Positions 10,776-20,866 of a stretch of DNA of 64,000 nucleotides are shown here, piece by piece. The stretch lies in the NCBI GenBank assembly GCA_024364735.1, contig JAGFNQ010000187.1:566980-630979 (forward strand), written 5' to 3'. Numbering within the stretch: position 1 is the first letter of the stretch; every line of letters starts with the position of its first letter. The notes below the pieces were generated by a model. It was given only the letters and a program-made list of their open reading frames with translations. It was not told where the DNA came from and did not search any database. The DNA is from Boesenbergia rotunda (taxonomy: Eukaryota; Streptophyta; Magnoliopsida; Zingiberales; Zingiberaceae). Both the position numbers and the translations under genes were made by a program.

Positions 10776-11088
10776 TCAAATTCTTTTCAAATTCATATAT
10801 TGTTGGTGCAAATGTCAAGTACTTAGTGCCTTTTAGAATATTTTCTAAAATAAATACTTAGTTTATCCTAAAAAAAGGGGGATATTTTTGAAAATCATGA
10901 TTTTTATAAATCTTAAGTATTTTAAAAAATTACTTTCACATATTATTGGTGTAGATTTTATAATTTTTTTTTGATGTATGTCAAAGGGGGAGAGAGTCCC
11001 TTAAGTTAGATTTTTTTCGGTTTCTCCCAAGTCTTAAACCTAAAACCCATAGACTAAAACCTAACTTAAGATTATTGTCAAACATCAA

Positions 11089-11100
11089 AAAGGGGGAGAT
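11089..11100 (+). other. Polypurine tract of C
   Basis: AAAAGGGGGAGAT directly precedes the TGTTGG start of the 3' LTR and would prime plus-strand DNA synthesis. Confidence 0.85.
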
Positions 11101-11260
11101 TGTTGGTGCAAAGAGCATCAGTCATGAACAGTCAACCTCTAGTGTTTTGATGTTTGACAATATACTAAGGTCTAGTTAAGGTGATCAAGGGTTAAACCAA
11201 ACATGACCTGATGTTTGGTAGGATAAACCCAGGCTTGATCAGTTTGACAAAGGGTTAGCC
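11101..11260 (+). repeat. 3' LTR of C, segment 1
   Basis: It matches 5215-5375 of the 5' LTR. It ends at TAGCC, the duplicated target of element D (11256-11260 and 18986-18990). Confidence 0.9.
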
Positions 11261-12712
11261 TGTGGGGATCGGTGCCGTCGATAGAGGGGGGGGGGGTGAA
11301 TATCGACTAAAAACACTTTTGTGAAAGTGTGGAAAACTCATCTTTCGATTGTTCATTCTAATCAAAGAGTTAGTAGCACAACGGAAAATAAACATGAATG
11401 AAAATGAAAGACAACTCAGAATGCACACGGGATTTTTTACTTGGTTCCCAACCCCTAAGGGTCAGTACGTCCAAGGCCTGAGCATGGGAAACGCCCGACC
11501 ACTAATGGTCTCCTTTCCGGACTTTCCGGAGGTGGAGAAACCCGTCTTACAGTGCAAGATTTACAATCAAGAATATAAAAGAAATTAAATGCGGAAAGTA
11601 AATCAAACCAAAGAGAGAGTCGAAAACTCGGCCGATCTGGAACTCCGAAGTGCTGCGCACTTCCTCCCGGAGCTTCCTTGGTCGCAGAGCTTCATCGTTA
11701 GCATTCTATCATCACTTGGAATGCTCAGAATGATCTTGGAATTGTTGTCCTAAGTTGAGGGTCGAAACCCCTTTTATAGCTTTGTCTGGGGCACCTGTGA
11801 TGCTATGGGGCCCCTCATAACCCTAGTCAAACCTCAACCTTCGCGCCGAACTCATAGCAGTTGCTAAGGCCCTCTTCCCAGGCACCTGTATCAACACAGG
11901 CATCGGGGAGCCCTCAGGCGCCTATGTTAACAGGCGCCTGGGAGGGGTTGCCCAGTCCAGAGCGTCCTGATGGTCTGGGGCGCCTGTATTGATACAGGCA
12001 CCCTAGACAACATTCTGGGCAGCTTCTTCTTCCTTGTTAGCTTGTCTGTCTTGCCTCCAACTTTAGGTACCTGCAACATACAAAAACACAAGACAAACAC
12101 ATGTATATCCTTAGCCTTAAAGAATTGGTTCGGACTTCAGATTTCCCACGAAATCCTAGGTCGAACCGACGCCTATGTTCCCATCCCGGGGGAACGCGCC
12201 TTTCACCTACTCCTCTCAGGAGACAGTTGCCACTTGGCCCATCTGGTTGGACTTTTGCCCAGCTTTACTCACTAGGACTTTTGCCCAATCTTACGACCAG
12301 GTCTTCGTGCCCAGTCCACGATCAGGATTTATTGCCCAACTTCACTTATCACGACTTTTACCCAGCTTCACTCACCAGGACTTCGTGCCCAATCCACGAC
12401 CAGGACTTATTGCCCAACTTCACTCATCAGGACTTCGGTGCCCAGCCCTCGACCAGGACTTATTGCCCAATTCTACGAACCAGGACTTCATGCCCAACCC
12501 TCAGTCAGGTCTTAGGTGCCCATCCCGCGGTCAGGACTTAGTGCCCAATTCTTCGAACCAGGACTCATTGCCTAGGTTAACTAGGACTTTCCTTCACTTT
12601 GGTACTCCTTTCTTGACTAACCCTTCCTTGTTCAATGTATCACTAACTTAAGCATATTGTTAAACATCGAAACATTTAGAGGAGGACATCACTGATGCAT
12701 TTTGCACCAACA
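11261..12712 (-). repeat. 3' LTR of D
   Basis: It is 1452 bp long, ending on the plus strand at TTTGCACCAACA and followed by the reversed polypurine tract ATCTCCCCC. On the minus strand the TATA box is 11771-11779 with a GGGTCGAAACCC hairpin next to it. Three GGCGCCTGT-type hairpins lie at 11881-12003, and a CCATCCCGGGGGAAC stem near 12178-12196. A GTGCCC...AGGACTT minisatellite covers 12245-12560. Open frames of about 100-158 codons across this LTR are shadows of the repeat. Confidence 0.88.
12245..12560 (-). repeat. GCCCA...CAGGACTT minisatellite in LTR D
   Basis: About ten units of 25-35 bp carry GTGCCCA(A/G)(T/C)CC and ACCAGGACTT. The second D LTR has one extra 25-bp unit near 18790-18815, which accounts for most of the length difference between the copies. 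Confidence 0.85.
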
Positions 12713-13899
12713 ATCTCCCCCTTTTTGATGTTTGACAATATCTTAAGTTAGATTGAATAAAAGGGCTAAGTTATAATCCTTGGGATAAAATAGAAAAAAT
12801 TAATCTAGGTTTTGAAAATGCATTTTGATCCTTTGGGAAAAAAATTCTAACTTCAGCTCTCTATCCTTTGGGAGAAAAAAAAATTTCTAACTTAAACTCA
12901 CTCTCCCCCCTTTTGAAAAAAATATTTTGATTTTCATTTTTATCCTTTGGGAAGAAGAAAAGAAATTTCTAACTTAAGCTCACTCTCCCCCTTTGTCATA
13001 CATCAAAAAAATGACAAAACGAACTTGCACCAACAATGATAATTAGATAAAATTTCTTTTTGAAAGTACTTAGTATAAATTTTAAAAGAAACAGTTTTCG
13101 AAACTCTTCCCTTTTTATTTTGAAACAAATTAAGTACTAGTGAAGCTTTATAAAATGAACCAAGTACTTAGATTGCACCTAAAATATGCACTTTAGAAAA
13201 TATGATATGCTTTCAATGTTTTACTTAGAATTTTCACTTAAAAAAAATGCACTTTGAAAAATATGAAATACATTCAAAGTTTTACTTAGAATTTTCACTT
13301 AAAAAAATATGTACTTTGAAAAATATTGTGCAAAAATTTGTATTTTAAAAGATATTTTAGACTTCAAACATTAGTACTTTGAAAAAATATTGGAAACAAT
13401 TGTTCTTTGAAAAATCTTGCACTTACACATTTTTTTCAAAAAAATATTGTACTTAGTATTTTGGAAAATAAAAAAACTAATTTGTACTTTGAAAAATATT
13501 TTGCACTTGATAAATATTAGCACTTTGAGAAATATTTGTACTTTGAAAAATATTTAGACTTTTGAAAAATATTTGTACTTTGAAAACTATTAGTACATTT
13601 GAAAAATATTATTACTTTGAAGACTATTATGACCCTTTTTTGAAAAACATAAGTACTTTTGAAAAAGATTTTGAACTTTTTGAAAAATGCAAGTACTTTT
13701 AAAAATATTATGAACTTTTTAAAAAATGCAAGTACTTTTTAAAAAATTATGAACCTTTTGAAAAATATAAGTACTTTTGAAAAAATATTATTTTTAAAAC
13801 ATAATATTTTACTTGATTTGGTTTCTTTTCCAGTCTGACACAGTCCTAGGAAACCATGTTAACTACAAGGGCATTTCCCTAAGTGTCCTGGAATTTCAT
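12713..13899 (-). other. 3' interior of D: reversed polypurine tract and AT-rich repeats
   Basis: It starts with the reversed polypurine tract ATCTCCCCCTTTTTGATG. 13050-13800 is a degenerate tandem array of TTTGAAAAATATTAGTACTT-like words of about 20-35 bp. One copy of the hairpin unit described for C lies at 13825-13895 in minus orientation. No coding sequence is seen. Confidence 0.65.
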
Positions 13900-14299
13900 A
13901 ACAAATGTTAGATTCATAACAAATGTTCCAAAATTAATAAACTTAATCATTTTTTTAAATTAAAATATTTATCTCACAAAACCCATAAGGTTAATATGTT
14001 TGATCACGTAGTACTGGGTGAGATATCTAGGACCTACGAATATATGTTACTATCCTTTTAAATAAAACTCAAAGTGCTTTCAAAAGTTATTCAAAATTAT
14101 CTCTATTTTTCAAATTAATTCAGTTTACTATACCCTACTTTTTCATCTCTAACATTTTTTCAAAATATTGAATTTCATGTTAAATATCACAATAGACTCG
14201 TTTTAAATAGAATCTAAGGCTTGTTTGATTTAGTTATTGATTGGTCAAACATATTCAATTGAGTCAAACCTGGTCAACACAGTCAACCCTAGTCAACAT

Positions 14300-15290
14300 A
14301 GTCAAACATGGATAACACCGAAGTCCCCTAAGGCATTAGATTGAGTCAAACAGTACAGGGGGAGTGGTTTATTCTTTTAATTTTCTTTCAAAAATGTGCT
14401 TGAAAAACACCGTCTTTTAAAATGGTTTTCGAAAACTGTTCCTTAAATACTATTACTTATGCTTTTCAAAAACTATGCCTGACAAATCACCTTCGTTTCA
14501 AAATATGTTTCGAAGTTTCAAAATACATTCGAAAATTATTCAAAATACATTCGAAAATTATGTCTATGTCTCATTTGATTTTGGTAATCCCTAAAGACAT
14601 AGAGGAAGGTCCACTTCATAATCTACAAGGACTCCTAGGATGTGTCAAATTTAGGAGGAGTCTGAATCAAAAAGGAGAACTTCTGAAAAGTTTTTATTGG
14701 CAATTATCTATTTTAAAATTATTAGATAATTCCTTTGATCTGAACTGAACCCTAAAGACTTAGAGGAAGAGTACTTGTGGTCAACAAGCTTCTTAGGACT
14801 GGGTCAAGTTTAGGGGGAGGTCAAATTAAAAGAATTGTTGAATATTTCAAAGCGATATGTTTTCATGCATGTATTTTCAAATCCTTCTGAAAACATAATT
14901 AATTTCCTTTCAAATATTATTATTTTTTTAATATTATTATTTTCAAAATATTTTTTTAATAGAATCAATTTGAAATAATATTTCTCTTGAGCTTGGAAAA
15001 ATCTCCAGGACACTTAAGGAAATGTCCTTGTAGCTAACAAGGCTTCCTAGGATTGTGTCAGACTGGAAGATAAACCAAGTCAAGTAAAATATTGTGCCTT
15101 CAAAAGTTCATACATTTTTCAAAATGTACTTGCATATATTTTCAAAATACTATCATTTTGGCTTATCAAAATTCTTTTTGGAAATAATATTTACTTGAGT
15201 TGGAAATTTTCTAGGACACTTAGGGAATGTCCTTGTAGTTAACAAAATTTCCTAGGATTGTGTCAGACTGGAAAAGAAACCAAAGCAAGT
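14300..15290 (+). repeat. Hairpin units in interior of E
   Basis: Copies lie near 14310-14365, 14585-14665, 14750-14825, 15005-15066 and 15210-15275. The clearest, 15005-15066, pairs CCAG with CTGG, GACAC with GTGTC, AAGGAA with TTCCTA and CCTTGT with ACAAGG around AGCTA. Confidence 0.78.
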
Positions 15291-15299
15291 AAAATATTA

Positions 15300-16835
15300 T
15301 GTGTTAAAAAACAATATTTTTGATAAGTCAAGTAATTTTCTTTAATATTTTAAAAGTACTTATGTTTTTCAAATTCATAATATTTTTCAAAGTACTTAGG
15401 TTTTTTTTTAATTCATAATATTTTTCAATGTACTTAGGTTTTTTTAATTTCATAATATGTTTCAAAGTACTTAGGTTTTTTTTAAAAAACTCATGATATT
15501 TTTCAAAAAAAGGTACTTATATTTTTCAAAAATACATAATATCTTTCAAAGTGACTTGAGCATCAATTATTCATTATTTCAAAATTTTGTTACTTAGAAA
15601 TTATCATAATTCTTGACATTATTTTACTAAGGATTATTTTTCGCTCCAATTTTAATATTTTCAAGACTCATAAGCTCTGATATACAAATTTTAAATTTCT
15701 TTCAAAACATATTTTTCAAAGAAAGTTTATCTTAGAAGCTCTCAAAAATATTTTCACTTTAACCTAAGATTTTTCTAACTTAGAATCTCCTTTGTGAGTC
15801 CCAGAAAATTTTGTTTCAAAATATCGTTTCAAACTGAACTTATATGTATGTTTATACTTAGAACTCTCTTCAAGTATTCTTTCGAAAAGCTTCAAAGGAA
15901 AAATTTTCAAATGGAGAAAGAGTTTCACATTAAGGGGGAGAGGAAGAATGAGAGAGAGAGAAGATTTTTTTTAATATTTAAATTTTCATCTCTTTTTCGA
16001 AAAGTAAAACAAAAATTTCTTCAAATTTCTTTGGAGCTAAGTTAATTTTTCAAAGTTCTGACAAAATACTTCAAGGGCTTTCAAATATTTCTAGTGCGTC
16101 AAAAATTTCAAAGTATTTCTAAGTGTTTCAAACTTGTTTTGAGTGCATGTTTTTCTCTTAAGTAAAATTTTCCTTAATAAACAAAATTTGTCTGAGCAAA
16201 AACCTTTTGAAAATTTTGACAAATGTTTCTAAGTAAAGTTTATTGGTGAAAAACTTGTCTAGAAATTTTTTTTAAAAAGATTTTATTTTTCAAAATGTCT
16301 AAAGTGTTTCCAAACAAATTATTCTATGTGTGCAAATTTTTTTAAAATAAATTTTTTTCCTAATTCTCAATGTTGAAACTTTTTAAAGGAAATTTGGCTT
16401 CAAAATCTTGCCTAAGTAAATTTTTTTTGTAGAATTCTTCTTGCAAAACCTGTAAGTAAATGTTTTTTTAATAAAATTTAGGCTTGCAAAACTTTTCAAA
16501 ATGGAAAATTGTCTAAGTGTAAAAAGTTTTTGTTGATGCTTTTACTCCATTTTTGAAAAACAAAACTTAGAAGTTTTACAAAAACTCAAAACTCCCTATT
16601 AGAAACCTTGTTTTTCCATGTATGTTTTTGATATATGTCAAAGGGGGAGGAAAGGTCAAAGTTAAGTATTTTATAATACAAGTATTCAAGGTTTTAGGGG
16701 GAGTATTAGAAATAAAGGATTTCTTTTCAAATGTACATTTATTCTGTTCATAACTGTTATAATTCATTGATTGTTACTTTCTTTTCTTATCAGTTATAAG
16801 TTTTTCCTTAACTTTGAATTGTGTTGCCATAAATC
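15300..16835 (+). other. Non-coding AT-rich 3' interior of E
   Basis: 15300-15560 is a degenerate tandem of TTTTTCAAAGTACTTAGG and CATAATATTTTTCAAA words. The rest is AT-rich with no domain recognised. A short frame at 15794-16045 is low-complexity. Confidence 0.55.
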
Positions 16836-16849
16836 AAAAAGGGAGAGAT
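16836..16849 (+). other. Polypurine tract of E
   Basis: AAAAAGGGAGAGAT directly precedes the LTR start TGTTGGTGCAGG. Confidence 0.8.
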
Positions 16850-16959
16850 TGTTGGTGCAGGAAGCACCATATCGAACCTTGTTTTGATATTGGCAAAGGA
16901 TTCAAAGTTAAGTATTATTTTTGGTCTAATGTGTTCACTGATTGTGCAGAAAGAAGTCC

Positions 16960-17140
16960 TGGCGAAGGGCTGCTGGGCACCTAGCGAAGGGCTGATAGGC
17001 ATTGAAACCCTAAGACCTGGCGAAGGGCTGCTAGGCACCTGGAGAAGAACTGCTAGGCATCAAAGATCTGGCGAAGGGCTGCTAGGCACCTGGCAAAAGG
17101 TTGCTAGGCATCGAAGACCTGGCGAAGGGCTGCTGGGCAA
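16960..17140 (+). repeat. GGCGAAGGGCTGCTAGGCA minisatellite in LTR E
   Basis: Six to seven units of about 26-36 bp alternate GGGCACCTGGCGAAGGGCTG and GGCATCGAAGACC. It occupies the same position as unrelated minisatellites in LTRs C, D, F and K. Confidence 0.85.
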
Positions 17141-17724
17141 AAGTCCAACCGGAGGAGACGGTTGGTAAAAGGTAAACTCTCCTGAGAGGAGTAGGTGAGG
17201 GCGCGTTCCCCGTCGAGGGAACAGTAGGCGTCGGTTCAACCTAGAGTTCCATTTGGGAGGCCCAAAGTCAGAACCAAGACAGCTACGGCTGTAAAACATT
17301 GACTAATATTCTTGCTTTGTTGTTTTGGAATTACCTTGAATGCAGGGACCGAAGGAGTGTGTTTCTGCAGCTCAGAACGCTTCAAAGGAGAGGGGCAGGC
17401 AACTGGGCCAGGCTCCCGGGAGGTCCCGGGCGGCCAACGTCAAAGCCAAATAAGCAGTTAAGCAAGAATCGCTTCGAAACAACACTGGGCTAGGTGCTCG
17501 GGAGGTCCCGGGCACCCAAGGTCAAAGCCAAAGATGAGTCGAAGCAAAATCAGCCACGAAGCCAGCGTACCCAGTCAAGCTGGGCGCCTGAGAGGTCCTA
17601 GGTGCCCCAGTCAGCTCTATAGCTGATTTGAAGGGGATAAGCACTGACCAAGCTTCGGATAGAGGTTATCGGACCTGAAGGCATGTGTCAGGCGCCCCCG
17701 ACGTCCCAGGCGCCCCCAGGAGCA

Positions 17725-17745
17725 CTATAAAAGGGGCTCGACCCC
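17725..17745 (+). promoter_or_regulatory. TATA box and GGGGCTCGACCCC hairpin, LTR E
   Basis: CTATAAAA is followed by a GGGG/CCCC stem with loop CTCGA. The layout matches C, D and F. Confidence 0.7.
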
Positions 17746-18110
17746 AAGGCTTCAAAACAATAATTTTCCAACGCCTCTAAACTTTTCATTCAAGCGCTCT
17801 GCTCCAGCAAACTCCGATCTCGAGATTTTAGCGCCAATGACGACCCCCTGCTCCGAAGTACGATCCACACCGGGCATTGGTAACGAAAGGTGTAACTCTT
17901 TTATTTACTGCGATATTATTGTACAAAATTCTGTAAACCTTTGCGCGATTATAGAATTGCCTGCAGTAAACAGTCAAGGACCTTGGGCCTTGGAGTAGGA
18001 GCCGACCGCGACTCCGAACCAAGTAAAAATACTTGTGTTTCTCGTGTTTGTTTTTAATTCCGCTGCGCACTTTCTCTTAATCTAATCCGAAAAAGTTTTT
18101 CGATCCAACA

Positions 18111-18985
18111 AATAAGACCCTCTTCCCAAGAGCCTATATCATCACAACCGCCTGGGAGCCCTCAGGCGCCTGTGTTAATAGGCGCCTAGGAGGGGCTGCC
18201 TAGTCCAGGGCGCCCTGATGGTCTGGGGTGCCTGTATTGATACAGGCACCCTAGACAACATTCCAGGAAGCTTCTTCTTCCTTGTTAGCTTGTCTGTCTT
18301 GCCTCCAACTTTAGGTACCTGCAACATACAAAAACACAAGACAAACACATGTATATCCTTAGCCTTAAAGAATTGGTTCGGACTTCGGATTTCCCACGAA
18401 ATCCTAGGTCGAACCGATGCCTATGTTCCCATCCCGGGGGAACGCGCCTTTCACCTACTCCTCTCAGGAGATGGTTGCCACTTGGCCCATCTGGTTAGAA
18501 TTTTGCCCAGCTTTACTCACTAGGACTTTTGCCCAATCTTACGACCAGGTCTTCGTGCCCAGTCCACGACCAGGATTTATTGCCCAACTTCACTTATCAC
18601 GATTTTTACCCAGCTTCACTCACCAGGACTTCGTGCTCAATCCACGACCAGGACTTATTGCCCAACTTCACTCATCAGGACTTCGGTGCCCAGCCCTCGA
18701 CCAGGACTTATTGCCCAATTCTACGAACCAGGACTTCATGCACAACCCTCAGTCAGGTCTTAGGTGCCCATCCCGCGGTCAGGACTTAGTGCCCAATCCA
18801 TGATCAGGACTTAGTGCCCAATTCTTCGAACCAGGACTTATTGCCTAGGTTAACTAGGACTTTCCTTCACTTTTGTACTCCTTTCTTGACTAACCCTTCC
18901 TTGTTCAATGTATCACTAACTTAAGCATATTGTTAAACATGGAAACATTAACAGGAGGAAATCACTAATGCATTTTGCACCAACA
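18111..18985 (-). repeat. Remaining part of the second LTR of D
   Basis: It matches 11862-12712 closely, starting at AAGACCCTCTTCCC, and ends GCACCAACA before the TAGCC duplication. The missing half is cut off at the 3' end of LTR E. Confidence 0.85.
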
Positions 18986-19435
18986 TAGCCAAACAAGACC
19001 TGATGTTTGGTAGAAACAATATACGAAGGTCTAGTCAAAGTGTTCAAGGGTTAAACGAAACAGGACCTGATGTTTGGTAGGGTAAACCCAGGTTTGATCG
19101 GTTTGACAAAGGGTTAAGCCAAACAGGATATGATGTCTGGCAGAGTGAATAGAACCCAAGGTTGATCAGTTTGACCAAGGGATAAGCCAAACAGGACTTG
19201 ATGTTTGGCAGAGAGACTAAACTCATATCTGGTCAAATAGACCAAAGCACTGAGCCAAACAGGTCTTGATGTTTGGCAGACAGAAAGTCTAGTCAGGATT
19301 AAGATGACTAGCAAAGAAGTCATTATGAAGGAACGAACTCCTATTAAGTGAAGCTTGGTGGAAGAAATCCTAGTGAGTGAAGTTGAGTCCTAGTGAGTGA
19401 AGCAGCCTGGAAGAAATCTTGGTGAGTGAATCTAG
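18986..19435 (+). repeat. 3' LTR of C, segment 2
   Basis: It resumes with the TAGCC duplication and matches about 5373-5838 of the 5' LTR. It ends at TCTAG, the target of the Copia B solo LTR. Confidence 0.88.
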
Positions 19436-20315
19436 TGTTAAGATGTATACTAAAAGCTTAGCTTTTGTATGGACATCTATATTTTGGAAAGAGAATCACA
19501 TAATCATTATTTGCATTTTATATTTATTATATGTGTGCATATTGTCTAATACTTTACATTGAAGATAACATGGTATGTGGTGTCACCCAGAAGATCATGT
19601 TATCAGCCCCTTGTAGAGTATAAGTAGAGGCTCACAACCTAGATGATTTTGGACAAACCATTGGCATGGTTGTAATGTAATTTGGTATTGGTTTATCTTG
19701 ACCATAGAATTATACTAGTACACTTTTTGTGTATTGAGCAGGACCGATATAGAGGTGATTCAATTTATACTGACTATATAATTGAATCAGGCCTCAGATA
19801 CTATGGTGTACATGCTCTTAATCCTGATATAATAATGGGCACATGCACTTAATATCTATTTCTTTGATTTACCAATGGGCGAGATTTATTTGTTAAATCG
19901 ATAGGCATGATAAATTGGGAAATAATATTATTTACATGGTGTGCTGTTGATTATAGAAGAAAAATGTATCCTGATACGTCAGGATGATGATGTCCCCTTG
20001 AGGAGCTCATAAAGTTCATCATGTAAATCCTACAGGTGGACTTGGTCCAACATGATAATAATATTGAGTGGTACTACTTATGGAGTTAGATATTAATTAA
20101 TTAAATTATCAGTAATTTAATTAATTAATGGACTTTCGAGATCATAAACACGGGGAGAATTTGTACATATAATAGGTGGAGCCCATATTTAATTATGGGA
20201 GGTGGTGAGGTAGTTCAATGATAATCCTTTAGTGGATTGGATTATCATTAATGGATCGGGCTTTGATCCATTAGGTGGCCAAGACCCAACTCCTCCCCAT
20301 GGTACCTATTGTAGC

Positions 20316-20324
20316 TTATATATA
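20316..20324 (+). promoter_or_regulatory. TATA box of Copia B solo LTR
   Basis: TTATATATACC lies at the place matching CCCTATAAATACC of the related LTR near 56483. Confidence 0.6.
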
Positions 20325-20674
20325 CCTCATGTGTTATGACACCAAGGGAGACGATAACCCATAACCTAATTATCTCCCTCTCATAATTTTCTCTCTCCTT
20401 GGGTTGGCGCCGGTGGGTTGGAGGAGGAAGAAGGATTTGACCAAGGGAAGAGGAAGTGTAACACCTAAATTTTTTAGAATTTTTCCAAAATAAACAAAAA
20501 GGAAACTAAAAATTTCTTTTAAAGGGGTCGAAGTAAGGACTCAAACCCGCGACCCACGGTAAGGGTTAGTTTTGGGTTTCCAGTTAGGTTATTAATCATC
20601 TCGCTGGAATATGGAATCGATATTAGATAAGTAATAGTAAGAGGCCCTTATGGGAGATGGTTCAACTTCTACTT

Positions 20675-20685
20675 AATATATATAG
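20675..20685 (+). promoter_or_regulatory. TATA box of J 5' LTR
   Basis: TAATATATATA lies about 220 bp into the LTR and recurs in the 3' LTR near 29101. Confidence 0.65.
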
Positions 20686-20866
20686 GATGGAAAGGAGAGA
20701 AAACCAAGGGTTTTCTCCTCCTTCTTCTTCCCTGCGAAAACAAAGAGAGGAGAGGTTAGGGTTTCTTACCAAGGGGAAACTAGGGTTCTCTCCTAGGGCC
20801 AAGGGTTGGAAGATCGCACAAGGAAGGAGATTCTACGTCGGGTAGTAAGTTTAGAAATCCAAGGAG

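Larger units (their letters stand above)
13900..18110 (+). mobile_element. Element E fragment: SIRE-like, plus strand
   Basis: Only the 3' part is present: AT-rich interior, polypurine tract and one complete LTR. The polarity of the hairpin units flips from minus (13825-13895) to plus (from about 14300), which places the D/E join near 13900. No 5' LTR, primer-binding site or coding region of E is found. E probably inserted in D and lost its 5' part by deletion or recombination. Confidence 0.7.
16850..18110 (+). repeat. 3' LTR of E
   Basis: It runs TGTTGGTGCAGGAAGCACC to CGATCCAACA, 1261 bp. A minisatellite (16960-17140) carries CTGGCGAAGGGCTGCTAGGCA. Three hairpins follow at 17145-17222: CCAACCG/CGGTTGG, CTCT/AGAG and GTTCCC/GGGAAC. 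GC-rich inverted pairs such as GGTGCTCGGGAGG facing CCCGGGCACC lie at 17411-17606. The TATA box is at 17725 with GGGGCTCGACCCC after it. Confidence 0.85.
11261..18985 (-). mobile_element. Element D: SIRE-like insertion in the C 3' LTR, recombined with E
   Basis: The insertion begins TGTGGGGATCGG and ends GCACCAACA, both LTR ends in minus orientation. It is flanked by a perfect TAGCC duplication. Its left LTR (11261-12712) is the 3' LTR on the minus strand. The right LTR (18111-18985) keeps only the U3 half. Between them lie a minus-strand interior (12713 to about 13900) and a plus-strand segment of another element, E. No D coding region survives. Confidence 0.85.

Noticed and set aside
11970..12651. 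Overlapping plus-strand frames of 101-158 codons, repeated at 18218-18803
   Set aside because: They are translations of the D LTR minisatellite, present in several frames at once and antisense to the element.
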